Source: Linum tenue (taxonomy: Eukaryota; Streptophyta; Magnoliopsida; Malpighiales; Linaceae). Taken from it: a DNA stretch of 64,000 bases. Below are positions 1 to 12,200 of the stretch, one piece after another; within the stretch, counting starts at the first letter, position 1, and each line of letters starts with the position of its first letter. The notes under the pieces were generated by a model. The model did no database searches. It was not told where the DNA came from and saw only the letters and a program-made list of their open reading frames with translations. The DNA is taken from assembly GCA_946122785.1 (NCBI GenBank), contig CAMGYJ010000005.1, positions 84,500,547 to 84,564,546 of the forward strand, in the 5' to 3' direction. The position numbers and the translations under genes are program-made.

Positions 1-1831
1 GCCCTATCGTCTCTCACCACGGCGGCAACCTCTAAAGGTTATAGTTCATGGGGTGGTTCTCATCACTAGCCTGTCCAGAGGTCTTAGACACGGGTTCAAA
101 TGACTGGCAATTGTCTTGGACATGGGGGAAAAGGCTTTTTTGGGTGGTGGAAAACACATCATGAGGTCCTATATCTTCACCCTAAAACTGAAGGTTCTAT
201 GGTTTTGACTAAGAACCTTCCTTACAAACAATGCCACTAGCATCGGCCAAAAACCTTGCTTCTCCTTTCCAAACTATCACCCATCATGAACTTCCTTTAA
301 GCACTCTTCCTCGGTCTACTCTTGCTATCACATTTCAACTTGGTAGTGAAGGAGTTCAAAGGCAATGTGGAGGTTTCAATGGCTTGAGTGCCAAGAAACC
401 TCTCTTAGAGCATACTCTCTGATTCCTTGTGGCACTCTCTACTTTATTTACCCAATTTTATCACCTCTTTTTTGTTTCCTTTTTCTTCTTTCTACTTTCC
501 TTTTCTTTATTTTTCTTTTCTTTTTTAGGGGGTACTAGAGAGTTAAACACTTGCCACACTGCTTTTGATAACCAATGCTCTCCTTTAAGAACTCAGTCCA
601 ACACTACTCTTTTCTCTTTCATTCCTAGCAAGAACCGCGCACAATCCTCCTATGTAGAACCTCAATGAAACTCAAAAGCGAGAGCTCCGAGACACAAGGA
701 CGACAACGTATAGACATGAAGAAAGGATGGGGTCGTTCTATCAAGCACCATTAATCTCACAAGCAAAAAGCTCCTAATATGAGAATGACCCCCAAAGTCA
801 TAAGGCTCAAAGGGGTTGACTAGGGGATAAAACATTTCGGGACAATCAACATTTGGGCGTGGACTAATCCTATGCCTCCATCATCCTCACTAGTGACAAT
901 TGTGATGTTTCTTGCCATGGTAAGAGGGATCTAAGCACACAAGAATGAAACGATCGGCTCAAAACTCACATGGCTACCTAGTCACCCAATCATTCATTCC
1001 ACTTTCACAAAACACAATGCATGGCAATTGTAATCAACAAGTAATCGAGTCAAGACATCCATTCAATTTTTCACACATGAGAACTAAACTTTTGCAATAT
1101 TCTAATGCACCTCTCAGTCATCATCATAGGACACACTCGATCTCATACAACAATTCAAGGTCAATGCCAATAAACATGAGATTCTCCTACAAACTGGCCA
1201 CTTTGATCATGCAAACATTGCGTCGAGCACTCAAAATTTTCAAATTTGGACATACATCAAGGCTCCAAGCATCAAGTACACTCACACAAGCATAAGAATA
1301 AACTACCCCCCCCCCCCCCCACACACACACTTAAGTTCGACATTGCCATCAATGGTGAAAGATAGGGGTAGAACAAGTGTTACAGCTTTGCTTGGTGAGT
1401 GAGAGTTGGAATTGGTCCCGGGGTAGGAGATTTTAGCTTCAAGGAGAAGACAAAAAACCACAAATACACAAACACAATACGACTCACTCGAGGCGAGGTT
1501 TTTACACATCACAATACGATAATAGTCGTTTATGATCACACACACCAAATAAAAGAAAGAAAAATAAAACAAAAGAGTTCAAAGTTCCAAGTGGAGTAGT
1601 GGGGCAAAAGGAATCGGCTCTGCCACATATCTCCCTCATCGGCTACCTCTCACTAGGTCGAAGGCCCCGACTCATCATCTGGAATGCCACCCTGGCATCG
1701 AGCCATATGCTCAAGGAGGTCGGTCTGCCGGTCGAGTCGGGAAGTCACTCCCACGACATGATTCTCGAGGCGATCCATCCTCTGGATGAGGGGATCACCG
1801 CTGGTGTTGGTGCTGTTACTGGTGGTGGTGT
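1..1831 (-). mobile_element. Non-coding internal remains of a Gypsy-type LTR element
   Basis: No intact gene is visible. A poly-C tract followed by an AC run near 1305-1330 and the purine-rich text after it (antisense of 'cattgatggcaatgtcgaa') closely match 29065-29120, inside the complete non-autonomous Gypsy element, so this is probably the same kind of 3' internal region in minus orientation. Read on minus, about 1600-1830 gives a short coiled-coil-like peptide with RMDRLENHVVGVTSRLDRQ, resembling the N-terminal coil of some plant Gypsy gag proteins. No PBS is seen beside it. The assignment rests on internal similarity only. Confidence 0.45.
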
Positions 1832-2509
1832 GATAGGGAAAAAGCGTAATGCTTCAATTCCTATCTGGTAGTAAACCGGAAGTCCGGGTATCGTCTCTCA
1901 TGGACTGGTACAACCTTATATTATATCAATTCTATGGAGCAAACTATAGGTGAAAATAGTTTATTGTGACTAATTTCTAAAAGCAAAATAAACTAAACAA
2001 ATTAAGCAAATGAAAACTGTAGGGAGAAATCAACGGAGAAAGCTCTGGGAGAAACACCGGAATTCACTACCTATTCTATCCAAATTAATTTACATATTCT
2101 AATCAGTTTAATCCAACTCTCTACAGCCAGGATGTCACGAATGTGCTAGCTATCCCTGTCGGGAATTACTACGTACTAAACAATTAAATCAAATCATACT
2201 ATCATAGCTCAATGAGTTAATTATTTAGCCTGAAGACCGATATCCTAATCAAGACCGCATAGTACCTTATTTAATCCACTGTCGCTTCGATAAGTTACTA
2301 TGTTACATGAAATAGGTTAAGTTATTAGGGTTTCACTATGCTAATAACCTAATTAACTACACATCGATGTATTGGTGGCCAGTCAACACAAAGCATTAAG
2401 CAATTCCATGCAATAGAGATTGGAAGAAAAGAGATATGAATCATTCCATCAAGTCTAGAAATAGCTATATCCTATGGTGTTTCCCCCAGAATTTGGGGTT
2501 TAGTTCATG
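1832..2509 (-). repeat. Probable Gypsy LTR fragment (minus), interrupted by the solo LTR
   Basis: The stretch begins tgatagggaaaaagcg, has the 'ccggaagtccgggtatcgtc' style seen near ends of plant Gypsy LTRs, and contains no ORF. It stops at the TSD of the solo LTR at 2515 and probably resumes at 19784. The far end was not found, so limits and family are inferred. Confidence 0.35.
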
Positions 2510-3138
2510 ACGAATGTAACACCCTAACCCGGCCGGGTACTACTTTTACTAAAATGCCCTTGAAAAATAAAATAGTCAAATCTTAAATTGCAGCGGGAAA
2601 ATTTTCATATATAAAATACTGAAAACACACTCTTGTAGTTCAAAGCAGCGCCCTAACACGTGGGCAAATTAAACACAATCTTTAAAATCTTCATCTAATC
2701 TCCAGTCTATACTCATAATCATAAAACCTAATAACTAACTAGTCTCAACTGCTGCTTCTGCTCACAGGAAACTCTGACTCGACATCCTCCAAGACGCTCA
2801 CATTGTTCTCCTCTAGCTGGCTTCCCTCGAACAGTTCTCTGGATCTCGTTACTCTCTAACTGCTCCTCCACGTCCTCTTCAACCTGGTGAGTGAGTTGGG
2901 GTCAGTCTACGCCCTTACGTTTTAAATCTCGAATACTCGAGCACTTTTACTTAAAACACTTACCTTAACTGGTGGAAGTTGTTCTTACTTACACCCTTAA
3001 GAACTTTAACTCTTAAAACTGTGTTATCTCATCATTTATCTTATTGTGGGGCCCTACCTCGACTTAGCTTGCGCCACTACTAGCCTTACTTAAAAATGGC
3101 TACCGGCTACCCTCACAATGGGGTGCCTCTCAAACTGA

Positions 3139-3320
3139 GTTTTAACTACCGCGTTACATATCACCGTCCAGTGTCAAAACTAATGTATGTCAACCGCGTT
3201 ACGTATCGCCGTCCGGTTACATACCTAAAACTTGGCAATGGAAACTACGTTATGTATCGCCGTCCAGTTCCATGCCGGATCAACTACTGCGTTATGTATC
3301 GCCGTCCAGTAGTGATCCCT
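3139..3320 (-). repeat. Four tandem inverted repeats with constant loop and variable stems
   Basis: Four near-abutting inverted repeats lie inside the solo LTR, at about 3139-3180, 3185-3224, 3233-3276 and 3278-3318. The last three share the loop CGTTAYGTATCGCCGTC; the first has a close variant. Stems differ completely: gtatgt.aaccg/cggttacatac, ggca.tgga.act/agttccatgcc, ggatc.actactg/cagtagtgatcc. The 5' arm usually carries extra unpaired bases. On the LTR's minus strand this lies downstream of the TATA-like sequence, so it would be in transcribed leader. Confidence 0.8.
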
Positions 3321-3710
3321 CGTGAATGTGGCTAGCTAAGCGTAGTTACTTATCTTGTTCATACTTATTACTTTCCCTTACTCTCTTCACCTTAACTTAT
3401 TTAAGGGTGAATTACTACTAAAAATTTCCCTTTAACGTCGTAAATACTTAAAAAGCAAGACATAAACTTAACAATAACTCAACCAATGACTCAAACAATA
3501 ATTCAATCAAAGCCTTATAATTGAACACAATCATAAATCAAATACTGCACATACTTCACGTAAAACAAATACTTAGAATACCGTAATGCGTAGAATTTAC
3601 ACCATTTACACTCACCTTAATAATCAATCCGCTTGACTTGAACTAACCGCTGACCAGAACCGAATCCTTAGGATCGTCTCCCCTAGCTTGAATTATCGGC
3701 ACTAGCTCTA

Positions 3711-3805
3711 GGCTTAGGATAGGGTGAGTAACCCTTTGTTACTCACCCGTGAGTAACCACCTAGGGACCGTCGATCTTGGCCGGACGGATCTTGTGGCTG
3801 TGATT
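3711..3805. repeat. MULE left terminal inverted repeat
   Basis: Contains GTGAGTAACC twice plus an inverted copy (gttactcaccc), followed by a gatcttggccgg segment matching the right end's complement (gatccggccg). The two ends are diverged but collinear. Confidence 0.7.
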
Positions 3806-4343
3806 GATGCGGTGATTTTTGTCCACGGTCAGGGGCATTTTTGTCCGATATTTTATATTTGAATTAAATGACTTTCCCTCTTTGTCCGTTGCAAATCTTT
3901 CTGTGCGTGAGTTGGATTCGGATTTTGGAGAGAGAAACTACGAGCAGAGGGAGCAGCAGCTGAGAAACAATGACGGCGATTCTCCATGGTTGATCGACGG
4001 CGATAGAAAATGCGAGCAGCAGCTTCGAATCGAGCTTTCTGATTCTCCATAATTGATCGACGTGTGCGCGAGTTGGATTCGGTTTTTGTAGAGAGAAACT
4101 GCGAGCAGCCGCTGCGAAACAGGGGACGGCGAATCTTTTCTGATTCTCCATAATTGATCGACGACGAGGTTAGATATTAGTTTTTTTTATTCTTTCTGTT
4201 TAGCTAATCGAGTTTTCTGTTGATCTCTGGTTTCGTTGGAGGTTTTTCATTGCTGCTAGTCGAGCTTGTTTATGTTTAGCTAATCGAGCTTGTTCATGTG
4301 TTAAGTTCTTTGTGTTTTGGTGTTTTGGCAGTATTCTGGTGAG
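3806..4343 (+). promoter_or_regulatory. 5' region of the MULE transposase gene
   Basis: Two tandem diverged copies of about 163 bp (around 3906-4000 and 4069-4163) share ttggattcggnttttg, agagagaaactncgagcag and gattctccatnnttgatcgacg. A pyrimidine-rich tract ending ttttggcag just before the start codon looks like a splice acceptor, implying an intron in the 5' UTR. No convincing TATA box is seen. Confidence 0.45.
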
Positions 4344-7300
4344 ATGAGTAACGTAAATTGTGGCGATGTTGTTCCAATTGATAGATCTGGTTCTTCAACC
4401 AGCGTTGTAGGATCTGGTTCTTCATCTAGTGCTGTTGGAACTGCTTCTTCATCTATTGATCTTGGATTTGATCATTCAGCTAACTCTGGTGAATCAGGAG
4501 GTAAGATATACAAATTTGTTTGTTTATTGAAGTTTGTATAGTGTCGTAATTTGATTTTACCATGCCTTATCATGTGGTAATTGATTTTACAGTACATTAC
4601 CATGTGGTAAAATGTGGTAATTAGGAAGTTAAATGTGATGTTTCTGTGTGATAATTGATTTTACCATGCCATACCATATGGTATAGTGTGGTAATTTGAT
4701 TTTACCATGCCTTATCATGTGGTAATTGATTTTACAGTACATTACCATGTGGTAAAATGTGGTAATTAGGAAGTTAAATGTGATGTTTCTGTGTGATAAT
4801 TGATTTTACCATGCCATACCATATGGTATAGTGTGGTAATTTGATTTTACCATGCCTTATCATGTGGTAATTGATTTTACAGTACATTACCATGTGGTAA
4901 AATGTGGTAATTAGGAAGTTAAATGTGATGTTTCTGTGTGATAATTGATTTTACCATGCTATACCATATGGTATAGTGTGGTAATTTGATTTTACCATGC
5001 CATACCATGTGGTATAGTGTGGTAGTTTGATTTTACCATGCCATGCCATATGGTATAGGGTGGTAATTTGATTTTACCATGCCTTATCATGTGGTAATGG
5101 ATTTTACAGTACATTACCATGTGGTAAAATGTGGTAATTAAGAAGTTAAATGTGAGGGTTCTGTGTGATAATTGATTTCACCATGCCATACCATGTGTTA
5201 TAGTGTTGTAGTTTGATTTTACCATGCCATATAGTGTGGTAATTTGATTTTACCATGCCATACCATGGTGGTAACTCTTGTATCATGGCTGTAATGATTG
5301 GTATACATTGAGATTTCATACTGTTGTGGTGTGGAATCCATTTAATATGTTGTTTCATAATGTTTGTAGGTTTCAATGGTATAGATCCTACTGTTCTTGA
5401 TTCTTGGAAGGACTTAGAGTTCAATACACTAGATGATGCATATAATTTTTATGTTGATTATGGGAATCATGAAGGTTTTGGTGTGAGGATTTATAACCAA
5501 TCAGCGTGTCCGAAGCTCAATGGTGGTTCTTCAGCTGTATATTATATCAAGTATTGTTGCAATAAGGAAGGTTGGAAAAGAGGTAGCGAGAATAACCCTG
5601 ATAATGCAGGTGTTGTTGATACGACGGTTCGTGTTCGTAATGTTCCAGAACTCAGGGGTGGATGTAATGGTGCTTATATACGACTGAGGTGGTTTAAAGA
5701 GTTTAAATGCTACAAGATCTATCATTGGTATAATGTGCACAACCATGACATGATTCCTGAGTCTCTGCGTCACTATGTGAGATTCAGCAGACGAATGGCT
5801 CCTGTGTATAAGATGTTGGCAGAGGTGAATGATGCTGCTGGTATTGGTGTGACTTCTTCGTATAATGCAATTAGTAGGGCTGGTGGTGGTCGGAAGTTTG
5901 TTGGGTTCACAAAGAATGATTTGAAGAACCATTTGCGAACGGTTAGGACGTCATCAATGGAGTATGGTGATGCGACTGCATTGCTTGAATACTTTAGACG
6001 TCAAGCACAGCTGGATCCTGGGTTCTTTCATGAGGTGGAGGTTGATGTTGAAGAGAACATTGCTAGTATTTTTTGGGCAGATGGGAAGATGAGGATGGAT
6101 TATCATTATTTTGGTGATTCAATTAGTTTTGATACTACTTACCGGACTAACAAAGAGTATCGGCCACTAGGTATGTTTTCTAGTTTGTTGTTTATTATTG
6201 TGTTTGTTAGTTTGTATGATTATTATTATTATCATTCTGTATCATATTTTTTTTTTGTTCTTAAAAGTATTTTACCATATGGTATGTGTTGGTAACAAGG
6301 TTATTTGAGGTGGGTTTTGGGTTGTTAGAAGTTTGTACTATATGGTATGGGCTGCTATGCATTGTGTTTTTGTTCTTAAAAGTCTTTTACCATATGGTAT
6401 GGGTTGGTAACAAGGTTATTTGTGGTGGTTTTTGCGTTGTTAGAAGTGTGTACTATATGGTAGTCTGGTGTGGATTGTTTTTTTTTTGTTCTTAGAAGTC
6501 TTTACCACATGGTATGAGTCTTTACCATATGGTATGGGTTGGTATTATTGTTATTCGTACCTTTTACCACATGGTATGTGTTGGTATAATTGTTTTTACT
6601 CACATTTTGTTATGTTTATGTAGCTTTGTTTATTGGTTTCAACAATCATCACCAACTGACTGTCTTTGCGGCTGCTCTTCTATATGATGAAACAACGGCA
6701 ACATTTGAATGGCTTTTCGATCAGTTTTTGAAATGCATGGGAGGTGTGAGACCGTTATCAATGTTTACTGACCAGGCTGCTGCAATTACTGCTGGTATAA
6801 GGTCTGTTTTCCCAGATTGTTTTCATGGGTTGTGTACATGGCATATTGCTCAGAATGCAGTTGTTAATCTGGGAAGTTTGTGTGACTCTGACTTCCTTCG
6901 TGAGCTTAGTTATTTGATGTATAATGCTGATGATGAGGATGATTTTGAGTATAATTGGAAGAAGATGATTGAGAAGTGTTTTCCTGGGAAGGGACCTTTG
7001 GGACACAGTTGGTTACAGGGCATTTACAAAGTCAGGACGAAGTGGTCTTCAGCCTGGGTGAATTGTCATTTTGGTGCGGGAATGAAGAGTACCCAGCTAA
7101 GTGAGTGCTGCAATAGTAATATTCGACATTACTTGCAGTCAGAGTTTAGCGTTAGTAGGTTCTTTGTGCACTTTGAGAGGATGCTTGATAATAAGAGGGA
7201 TGCTGAAGAACAAGAAGAGTACTATGCCTTATCTAGGTTGGCTGATTCTCGGTTTTCTACTAGCCCTATTGTGAAGCAAGTTGCTAATCTGTATACGCCG

Positions 7301-8025
7301 AAGATATTCAAGTTTTTCCTGGATCAGTACAAGGAATCCCTTGCGTATAATATTTTTTCCAATACGGAGATAGAACCAGAAGGACATGTAGGACTGTTTG
7401 ATGTCTTCATATTGGAGGGTGACCTTACAAGGTTGGATAGTAGGGTGTTGAAGGTTGATTTTGAAAATGGTGAAATCAAGTGTTCTTGCCGTAAGTGGGA
7501 GTCAAGTGGTATGATCTGTAAGCATCAAATTAAGGGATATGATATGTTGTGGTCTACAACATGCAATCTGAAGTTCCAGCACATTCCTAGCAGTTTGATT
7601 TTGAAGCGGTGGACAAGGGCAGCGAAAACTGGAGGGAACTTTTCTTTTGAAGTTCCGTCTACTGATAGTCCATCGAAATACCGTTCTCGTCTTTTCAATC
7701 TTTCAGCTATTTCTGCATCAATGATCAGCAGGGTTGCATTGGATGATGATTTGTATAAATCAGCCATGGCCTTCATGACTGATTTGATCAAAAAGTGTGA
7801 AGCCCTATCGATTACTGAACCTGCTGGAACAAGCACGTCTTCTAACGGTGACAGTAAGTTTTTTTTTAATTGTTTAGAGTTTGTTTTTGTTTTTGTTATC
7901 TGTCATTGATTGTAGTTTGTTTTTGTTATCTTGGTATAGATGATGTACCGGTCCAAAAAGTGAAGGGGTTTAAGCCTAAAAAAGATTCATTCAAGCCTTC
8001 GAAACGACCAATTCCAGTTGCGTAG
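4344..8025 (+). CDS. FAR1-like MULE transposase (four exons)
   Basis: Predicted exons are 4344-4500, 5370-6170, 6624-7853 and 7940-8025, all with GT/AG borders and consistent phase, giving 757 aa. A FAR1-type DNA-binding region (about aa 66-160, with TLDDAYNFYVDYGNHEGFGV) precedes the MULE transposase core. Candidate catalytic acids are D307 (SFDTTYRTN), D369 (MFTDQAAAI) and E428 (DFEYNW). A SWIM zinc finger follows with C606, C608, C618, H620. In the last exon a TAG at 8023 interrupts a frame that otherwise continues to TAA at 8119, removing about 32 basic, coiled residues. Everything upstream is open, so the catalytic core looks intact. The product would bind the TIRs and cut the element out. 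Introns 1 and 2 are full of the element's word; intron 3 is not. Confidence 0.88.
4540..5330. repeat. Word array in transposase intron 1 (145-bp tandem repeats)
   Basis: About three near-identical 145-bp units (offsets visible at 4621, 4766 and 4911 from the ttaggaagttaaatgtgatg segment) plus diverged copies. Each unit holds several palindromic words: taccatatggta, accatgtggtaa and ttaccatgtggtaa, linked by ttgattttac. Confidence 0.9.
6265..6600. repeat. Word array in transposase intron 2
   Basis: Repeated ttttaccatatggtatg-g-ttggtaa units about 110 bp apart, with cttttaccacatggtatg variants near the 3' side. The neighbouring exons lack the word. Confidence 0.85.
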
Positions 8026-8121
8026 GCTGCAAGGGCTGTAAGCAAGAAGAAGAGAAAAACTAGCAGGCTTGAGGAGGAGAATTTGAAGGCTGTTGAAGAA
8101 AGTTTAAGGCTGAAGCTGTAA

Positions 8122-9239
8122 TAGTTTTCTTAGAGGATTATCTGGATGAATGGTTGATGCTGGTTGAGTTGTTGAAGCTATTTTGTTCTTTTGGATTGGT
8201 TTTTGGTTTTGTTGGATTAATTTTACAATGTTATACCATGTGGTATAGTGTGGTAATTTGATTTTACCATGTGGTAATGTGTGGTAATTGATTTTACCAT
8301 GTGGTAAAATATGATATTTTTGGAAGTCGCATGTGTGGTAATTGATTTTACAGTAAATTACCATGTGGTAAAATGTGGTAATTTAGAAGTTAAATGTGAG
8401 GGTTTCTGTGTGATAATTGATTTTACCATGCCATACCATATGGTATAGTGTGGTAATTTGATTTTACCTTGCCATAGCATATGGTATAGTGTTGTAATTT
8501 ATTTTTACCATGCCATACCATGTGGTAAAATATGGTATTTTGGAAGTGGTATGTGTGGTAATTGATTTTACAGTGCATTACCATGTGGTAAAATGTGGTA
8601 ACAAACTAAAACACAGCAGGACTTATGGGTTTTTTTGCTATTTTACAACATGAAACCATAGTTTACCACACATTACCATATGGTAACAAACTAAAACACA
8701 GCAGGACTTATGGTTTTTTGCTATTTTTACAACATTTTACAACATGAAACCATAGTTTACCACACATTACCATATGGTAACAAACTAAAACACAGCAGGA
8801 CTTATGGCTTTTTGCTTATTTACTACATGAAACCATAATTTACCATACATTACCATATGGTAACAAACTAAAAGACAGCAGGACTTATGGTTTTTTGCTA
8901 TTTTACAACATGCAATCATAATTTACCACACATTACCATATGGTAACGAAGCAAAACACAGCAGGACTTATGGTTTTTTGTTATTTTACAACATGCAATC
9001 ATAATTTACCACACATTACCATATGGTAAAATGTGGTAATTTGGGAATTAAGAACACATGTTAAGTATTTGCTAACATAATAAAAAACAGAACATTTCTT
9101 TTAGTCATAATACAAACCATAATAAGTTGTTTCATACCATCCTACTAATTAAAATGAAGTGGCTACTGAACATTGTGAGTTTGTTCTCAAAAGCTTACTC
9201 ATACCCTCCTACTACTTAACACAAACGATAATAGAATTT
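8122..9239. repeat. Convergent intergenic spacer with large word array
   Basis: Between the 3' ends of the transposase and ULP1 genes. From about 8220 to 8600 it repeats the 145-bp-type unit. From about 8600 to 9050 it holds roughly 80-95-bp units with ttaccatatggtaa plus aaacacagcaggacttatgg. At least five perfect 14-bp palindromes lie between 8670 and 9030. About 9060-9239 looks like ULP1 3' UTR and holds no array. Confidence 0.88.
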
Positions 9240-11408
9240 TCATTTCCTTCCTTTCAACTCTTTCTTCTTGTTCTTCATATTGCAGTACTTTGTTGCTTCT
9301 TTCATGATCCTCTCCCGTTCAAGATTTTCTTCATCAAGAATGATGTCCAACATCAGGCACTCCCTTTCTTCATTTATGAGATCAATCCTCTTCCAATCTT
9401 TGGCCAGGGCACTGTTGTACTTACCTTCCCAGTGTCTCATCCACCTGATGACGTACATCCCACATGAAATTTGATCTGGTTGTGTAACCTTCTCGAGCTT
9501 GAACCAGCTAAACCTCTCCCACCTTACTGTCTTGTCTGCAAACTGTGTCTTCATGTAGTTGATTGCGTACTGGACAACCCTCTCTGCCATTGATTTGTAT
9601 GTTTTTTCAAAATCTTTGTGACGGAGACTGTCGAGCACTTCAAATCTCTCTGCTTTGATGTTGACACAAATCATGATGTAGTGCTTGTTATTACAGTAAG
9701 GGAAGAACCACTGCAAAATAATTTTACCACAGTATACCATATGGTAAGCAGTTGCCATATAAGTGATGAACAGTAAGTTAAGAACCATTGCAAACTAATT
9801 TTACCACTATATACCATATGGTAACCACTGCAAAAATTGTGGTGAGATACTTACAAGGTTACATTCTGTGAAGCTGAGGTTTTTGGCCCATTCTTTGTTG
9901 GTGATGTCCAAGTCCACTTTGTCGTAGTAATCGTCTGGAGATAGTACAGGATTGCCACTATCAATGTCCAGTTGGCAGTCACCCTGAAAGTTGTGGTTGT
10001 TATTATGTGTTTTATATATGTGTTGTCTAAGAACTATTGACAGAATATGGGTGGGTTTACTTACTGCCAAAGATGTATCGAAGTAAAACAGAACAAGAAT
10101 TATGGTTTCCTCCATTTTTATAACATGAAACCATTGCTTACCACACATTACCATATGGTAACGAAGTAAACCACAACAGGACTTATGTTTTGCTCCATTT
10201 TTATAACATGAAACCATAGCTTACCACACTTTACCATATGGTAACAAACTAAAACACAGAAGGACTTACGCTTAGCATGTATTGGACAACTGTAATATAG
10301 ATAATTTGAATTGGACAACTGTAATATAGATAATTTGTACTTACTTGGTTGACTGTTCTGATATTCTTCAAATCAAAGTTCAGTGATGATGACTGCTCTG
10401 GACTTTTGTTTCTTTGTCTTTTCGGTGATTCATAGACTGGCTCATTCTCCTCTTCCTCATCAGCTGCGTCATCAGCCTCATCATCAGCCTCATCATCATC
10501 CTCATCGTCTCTAATGTTGGCAACCTTTTCCATCTCGTTCAACTCTTTTCCATTGTAGTAACTCTTAATGTTCTCAAAGTTGCTATCAACATTGTTATCA
10601 TCATAGTAGCTTACTGTTGGTGTTCGAAGCTGGGTTGAGAATGCCATTTCGTCCAGTTTGTACATGAAGCATACCTTTTTATGCAGATAGTTGTATTAGT
10701 TTTTTCGAAGAGTATCATTTATATATAAAATATATGAGTAACAAGGTTGAAATGGCCAAGGGAATGGAGACTTACTGTAAGGAAGTGAAGATCTGCATTG
10801 ACGTAGAGCTTTGGTGATTTCAATCCTTCATTCATGTGGTTGAAGAAGTATTTGCACCAGTTGTAGCTGGTGAAATGTTTCTGTTCATCAGTCTTCAAGT
10901 ACTCAAGCATGTTGAGTTCAACCATAGGGGCTGAAGTTGGGCACAGCAAGCCTCCGGTGACCAGCAGAAAGAACAATTGTAACCATCTCTTACTGTTGGT
11001 AACTGTAGAAAGATCTTTTTCTACCTGACTTAGCTTTACCCTTGGAGTGGATTTTCCATCTACTTCCAGTAGGGTTTCTACTGCATAATCTGCTGCGTCG
11101 TCCCAAGAAATCGTGGGAGGTACAACTTCCCTATTCCCCATTGGCAGACCATATACCGTATGAAAGTCGATTGGTGATATCTTCATGCGTGTCCCGTCAG
11201 GTAGCTTGAAAGATTGTTTCATTGGATTGTATTTGTTAATTACGAACAGTGCAAAATGGTTGTTTATCTTTGTCTGCTTGATTGATATTAAGCCTGCTAG
11301 GCCTAATATCTCAAGTTTCTCTTTCTGGTCATCTTTTATAGTCCTTGCAATTGTAGATATTCTTGTTGGGCTGCACCTTGTGCGAAAAAAATTTCTTTGC
11401 TTTACCAT
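9240..11408 (-). CDS. ULP1 (C48) SUMO-protease-like gene carried by the MULE
   Basis: Predicted exons on the minus strand are 11408-10776, 10674-10345, 9983-9855 and 9710-9240; all junctions are phase 0 with GT/AG borders, giving 520 aa. The first 210 aa resemble the N-terminal region of plant ULP1-like transposon genes (DUF1985-like, with HTVYGLPMG). Aa 212-321 are strongly acidic (DDEDDDEADDEADD). The C-terminal exon holds the protease core with a complete candidate site: H374 (NNKHYIM), D391 (VLDSL), Q441 and C447 (QPDQISCGMYV). C48 proteases cleave SUMO precursors or conjugates. The start is uncertain: the ATG is 8 nt after a possible acceptor, so further 5' exons may lie in the right arm. 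A 15-codon in-frame stretch ending at a donor near 10070 could be an extra exon. Introns at 9711-9854 and 9984-10344 contain the word. Confidence 0.82.
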
Positions 11409-11439
11409 AGTGTACCTGAATGTAGAAATTAGGAATAGT

Positions 11440-12200
11440 CTGTTAGCGTGCTTTTTACCATGATATACCATATGGCACCATAATGGTTTCCTACCATACC
11501 AAATCAAACCATATATTTATCTCATTTTACCATATGGTAATTACATCAAACCATGTCTTATAACATATTACCATATGGTAACGAAGTAAAACACAACAGG
11601 ACGTATGTTTTCCTCCATTTTTATAGCATGAAACCATAGCTTACCACACATTACCATATGGTAACAAACTAAAACACAGCAGGACTTATGGTTTTTTGCT
11701 ATTTTACAACATGAAACCATAGTTTACCACACATTACCAATGGTAACAAACTAAAACACAGCAGGACTTATGGTTTTTTGCTATTTTACAACATGAAATC
11801 ATAACTTACCACACATTACCATATGGTAACGAAGCAAAACACAGCAGGACTTATGGTTTTTTGCTATTTTACAACATGAAACCATAGTTTACCACACATT
11901 ACCATATGGTAACAAACTAAAACACAGCAGGACTTATGGTTTTTTGCTATTTTACAACATGAAACCATAATTTACCATACATTACCATATGGTAACAAAC
12001 TAAAACACAACAGGACTTATGGTTTTTTGCTTATTCTTATGGTTTTTTGCTATTTTACAACATGCAATCATAACTTACCACACATTACCATATGGTAACG
12101 AAGCAAAACACAGCAGGACTTATGGTTTTTTGTTATTTTAGAACATGCAATCTTAATTTACCACACATTACCATATGGTAATGAAGCAAAACACAACAGA
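11440..12200. repeat. Word array upstream of the ULP1 gene
   Basis: About seven tandem units of 80-100 bp, each with accacacattaccatatgg followed by taac and the aaacacagcaggacttatgg segment. It matches the array at 8600-9050, so both sides of the ULP1 gene carry the same repeat. One unit has lost the centre (accaatggtaa). Confidence 0.9.

Noticed and set aside
429..668. Phe/Leu-rich ORF as a membrane protein
   Set aside because: Derived from a T-rich tract in retroelement DNA; no start context or domain.
4540..5330. CRISPR-like regular repeats
   Set aside because: Plant DNA, tandem satellite-like units without unique spacers and with a palindromic word throughout; the regularity comes from 145-bp tandem duplication.
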